From NCBI GenBank assembly GCA_001464235.1, contig LNFH01000261.1:1-32019 (forward strand): a stretch of DNA of 32,019 nucleotides, in the 5' to 3' direction. The notes below the pieces were generated by a model. That model searched no databases. It was not told the origin of the DNA and was given only the letters and a program-made list of their open reading frames with translations. Positions 29,563 to 32,019 of this stretch are shown here, one piece after another. Every line of letters starts with the position of its first letter. Within the stretch, counting starts at the first letter, position 1. A program made the translations under genes and the position numbers. Source of the DNA: Rhizobiales bacterium Ga0077556. Its GTDB lineage: Bacteria; Pseudomonadota; Alphaproteobacteria; Rhizobiales; Phreatobacteraceae.

Positions 29563-30576
29563 ATGGCCGCGGTGTTCCCCGATCTCTCGGCGGCGACCTA
29601 CCGGCGGCACGACCTGCACGACGCGGGCCGTGCCTGGCCGGAGACCAACTGCCACACGGATCTCTTCATCGAGCTCCTGGCGACGCTCGGCCGCGAGCCG
29701 GCCGTCGCCCTCGGCATGACGCTCGCCCAGGACTTCGAGGGCGACCAGTTCACCTTCTTCAAGATCCCCAACGGCGATCTCGACACCCTGTTCGGCCTCG
29801 ACCTGCAGGAACTGTCGATCTATCGCCCGCTGGTCGATCACCTGGAGGAGCAGGTCGCCCGCGGCCGCATCGTGCTCGTCGAGGTCGACGCGCATTTCCT
29901 GCCCGACACGCGGGGCGTGACCTACCGCACCGACCATTCCAAGACGACGATCGCGGTCAACGCCTTCGACCGCGCCGCCGCGCGCCTCGGCTACTTCCAC
30001 AATGCCGGCTACTTCGAGATGGAGGGCGAGGACGTCCACCAGCTCCTCGGCTTCGGGAGCGTCCCGACGCCGGTCCTGCCGCCCTATACGGAATTCGTGA
30101 AGGTCACGGGTCCCGGACTTTCCGGCCGGGCCCTGCGCGACGCCGCGCTCGCGCGCCTTTCCGCCCACTGGGCGCGCCGTCCCGAGCGCAATCCCGTCCT
30201 CGCCTATCGCGAGGCGCTGCAGCGCCATCTCGACTGGCTGGCCGGCGAGCCGCCCTGCTCCTTCCACCCCTATGCCTTCAACACCGCCCGCCAGTTCGGC
30301 GCCAACATCGCGCTGCTCGGCGACCATCTCGCCTGGCTCGCCGGTCAGGGTGTCGGCGGCCTCGAGCGGGCCATGGCCCTGTGCGAGGCGATGTCCGGCG
30401 GCATGAAGACGTTCCAGTTCCTGCTGGCGCGGGCTCTCGCGCGGAAGAAGACCGAGGCGCTCGCCGCCGCCCTCGACGAGACCGCCGGGCACTACGACGC
30501 GCTGATGGCCGAGCTCGCCGGCGCCCTGCGCTTTCCCATGGCCGAAACCCGGACCCTCGTTCGGGCCGCATCCTGA
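29563..30576 (+). CDS. DUF1839 family protein, possible aminoacyl transferase
   Basis: 337 aa. DUF1839 is of unknown function and known as a companion of carrier-protein ligases. Conserved blocks: PETNCHTDLFIELLATLG (Cys30), DFEGDQFTFFKIP, GRIVLVEVDAHFLPDT, TDHSKTTIAVNAFD (His125, Asp136) and LGYFHNAGYFEMEGEDV (Asn147). The order Cys near the N-terminus, then a PVLVxVD-like strand with LP, a His and an Asp/Asn resembles the BtrH-type papain-like acyltransferases, which move an acyl group from a carrier protein to an amine. The likeness is by eye and by architecture only. The C-terminal 130 residues are helical with no recognised motif. ATG at 29563; the frame is open further left inside the ligase gene. 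Confidence 0.85.
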   Translation: MAAVFPDLSAATYRRHDLHDAGRAWPETNCHTDLFIELLATLGREPAVALGMTLAQDFEGDQFTFFKIPNGDLDTLFGLDLQELSIYRPLVDHLEEQVARGRIVLVEVDAHFLPDTRGVTYRTDHSKTTIAVNAFDRAAARLGYFHNAGYFEMEGEDVHQLLGFGSVPTPVLPPYTEFVKVTGPGLSGRALRDAALARLSAHWARRPERNPVLAYREALQRHLDWLAGEPPCSFHPYAFNTARQFGANIALLGDHLAWLAGQGVGGLERAMALCEAMSGGMKTFQFLLARALARKKTEALAAALDETAGHYDALMAELAGALRFPMAETRTLVRAAS

Positions 30577-30583
30577 GGGGACG

Positions 30584-32019
30584 ATGGGTCCGGTGCGCAG
30601 CGATACGGACGAGCGGGTCGTCCCGCTCGACGCGGGCTGGATGCTGGCCGTCCTCGATCCCGGCGCCGCGGAGACGCCGGCGGATGCCGATGCGCGCGGC
30701 GACTGGATCGACGCCGTCGTGCCGGGCACGGCGGAAGCGGCACTGGTCGCCGCCGGCCGGCTGGCGCCGGGTGCTCCGTCCGGCCTTCACGACCGCGACG
30801 TCTGGTATCGTTGCACGGTCACGGCGGACGGTCCGGCGACGCTGCGCTTCGCAGGGCTCGCGGGCCCTGCCGACGTCTTCCTCGACGGCGCGCCGCTGCT
30901 CGCGGCGCCGTCGATGTTCCGGGGCTACAACGTCGACATCGCCGCCGCCGGTCGTCATCACCTCGCGATCCGCTTCCACGCGCTGAACCCGCTCCTCGCG
31001 ACCGCCAAGGGTCCGCGGCAGCGCTGGCGGCCGCAGATGATCCAGCCGGGCGCGCTCCGGCTCGTCCGCACCACGCCGCTCGGCCACATGCCCGGCTGGT
31101 CGCCCGGCGTCGCCGTCGTCGGACCTTGGCAACCCGCCGACCTCGTCCTGCGCGGTGGCGGGCCTCGCCTCGAAGACCTCTCGCTCTCCGCCCGCCTCGC
31201 GGCGGGCGACGGCATTCTCGACGTCGCCGTCCGTTTCGACAGCCCACCGGACGTGCCGGTCGAGGTGCTGTGCGGCGGACAGGCACAGGCGCTCCATCCC
31301 GGTGCCGACGGCGCCCATGCCGGCCGCATGGTGCTGCCGGGCATCGCGCCCTGGTGGCCGCACACCCATGGCGAGCCGGCGCTGCACGGCGTGCACCTGC
31401 GCATCGGCGACCGCCTCATCGACTGCGGCCGGGTCGGCTTCCGCTCCCTGACCCTCGACCGCGGCGCCGACGGCAAGGGCTTCGGCCTCGTCGTCAACGG
31501 CGTGCCCGTCTTCTGCCGCGGCGCCTCGTGGATGCCGCCGGATCCCGCATCGCCCGGCGGCGCCGATCCGCGGCCGCTTCTGGCGCTTGCCCGCGAGGCG
31601 GGAATGACCATGATCCGCCTCTCCGGCACCGTCACGCCCGAGAGCCGCGCCTTCCACGACGCCTGCGACGAACTCGGCATCCTCGTCTGGCACGACCTGC
31701 CCTTCGCCAACTTCGACTATCCCGGCGACGACGCCTTCCGCGCCGCGGCCGAGGCGGAGGCGCGCGCGCTGCTCGGCCGGCTGCAGGGCTCGCCGTCCCT
31801 GGCGGTCGTCTGCGGCGGCAGCGAGATCGCCCAGCAGGCGACCATGCTCGGCCTGACGCCGGACCAGGCGGCCCTGCCGTTGTTCGACGAGGCCCTGGCG
31901 GCGGTGGCGGCCGAGGTCGCCCCGCAGGCCGTCTACGTGCCCCATTCGCCGTGGGGTGGCGCCCTGCCCTTCGTCACCGACGAAGGCGTCACCCACTATT
32001 TCGGCGTCGGCGCCTATTG
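30584..32019 (+). CDS. Glycoside hydrolase family 2 / beta-mannosidase-like protein (3' end outside window)
   Basis: 478 codons are present and the frame runs off the window edge. Residues 1-165 form the sugar-binding jelly roll (DVWYRCTV, FAGLAGPADVFLDG), about 180-290 the immunoglobulin-like domain, and from about 295 the TIM barrel opens with GLVVNGVPVFCRGASWMPPD. FHDACDELGILVWHDLPFAN and YPGDDAF follow the GH2 mannosidase pattern. The acid/base motif, normally GNNE, reads CGGSEIAQ (Glu414): Glu is kept but the preceding Asn is Ser, so activity is doubtful. The nucleophile lies beyond the edge. No signal peptide, so it is probably cytosolic. Seven bases after DUF1839, with GAGGGGA before the ATG. 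Confidence 0.85.
   Translation, partial: MGPVRSDTDERVVPLDAGWMLAVLDPGAAETPADADARGDWIDAVVPGTAEAALVAAGRLAPGAPSGLHDRDVWYRCTVTADGPATLRFAGLAGPADVFLDGAPLLAAPSMFRGYNVDIAAAGRHHLAIRFHALNPLLATAKGPRQRWRPQMIQPGALRLVRTTPLGHMPGWSPGVAVVGPWQPADLVLRGGGPRLEDLSLSARLAAGDGILDVAVRFDSPPDVPVEVLCGGQAQALHPGADGAHAGRMVLPGIAPWWPHTHGEPALHGVHLRIGDRLIDCGRVGFRSLTLDRGADGKGFGLVVNGVPVFCRGASWMPPDPASPGGADPRPLLALAREAGMTMIRLSGTVTPESRAFHDACDELGILVWHDLPFANFDYPGDDAFRAAAEAEARALLGRLQGSPSLAVVCGGSEIAQQATMLGLTPDQAALPLFDEALAAVAAEVAPQAVYVPHSPWGGALPFVTDEGVTHYFGVGAY

Noticed and set aside
27306-29564. 752-codon minus-strand frame opposite the carrier-protein operon
   Set aside because: Same antisense composition, no ribosome-binding site; the plus-strand genes have clear domains.

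Overview
The window is chromosomal DNA of a GC-rich alphaproteobacterium, most likely of the order Hyphomicrobiales (Rhizobiales). The pointers are: a GTTC-N7-GTTC SOS box between ssb and uvrA, a PmtA-type phospholipid methyltransferase, the yajC-secD-secF string followed by two genes resembling mitochondrial complex I assembly factors, a short DUF1127 protein, and a stand-alone amino acid:[carrier protein] ligase. The genus cannot be fixed from this sequence. Almost everything is coding, and no IS element, prophage or CRISPR array is visible.

Layout. 1-3270: the 3' end of an M20 peptidase gene (+) facing gyrA (-), with a terminator between them. 3480-6611: small membrane proteins (MarC, DUF2306, a DUF6622-like protein), a TetR regulator with two clear operators and its divergent membrane-protein target, and a GNAT acetyltransferase. 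6629-10474: ssb (-) and uvrA (+), divergent around one LexA box. 10515-12095: an MgtC/DUF4010 membrane protein and a DUF1127 protein. 12100-16364 (-): yajC, secD, secF, an Mth938/NDUFAF3-like gene and a degenerate squalene/phytoene-synthase (NDUFAF6-like) gene, apparently one operon. 16582-17434: a DUF815 AAA+ gene broken near its 3' end. 17558-21990 (-): serS-surE-pcm-LysM/M23 lipoprotein. 22097-25506: a DUF1045 2H phosphoesterase (-), mnmA, pmtA, a Pr6Pr membrane protein and tRNA-Met(CAT). 25553-26812 (-): a membrane diguanylate cyclase.

The most interesting part is 27190 to the right edge: five tightly packed + strand genes encoding an 83-aa carrier protein, an acyl-CoA-dehydrogenase-like flavoprotein, an amino acid:[carrier protein] ligase (seryl-tRNA-synthetase-like, without a tRNA-binding arm), a DUF1839 protein and a GH2/beta-mannosidase-like protein cut by the window edge. 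The ligase family is known to load small amino acids onto such carrier proteins, but I know of no established end product. I read DUF1839 as a possible BtrH-like Cys-His acyltransferase that could hand the carrier-bound aminoacyl group to an acceptor, and the GH2-like protein as a hint that the acceptor is a glycan. Both are inference. A divergent inverted repeat and a divergent GGDEF gene lie upstream.

Three genes carry apparent frame breaks in GC-rich runs (M20 peptidase end, gyrA near 1000, DUF815 near 17310). gyrA is essential, so at least that one is probably a consensus error, and the other two should be checked against reads before biological meaning is attached.
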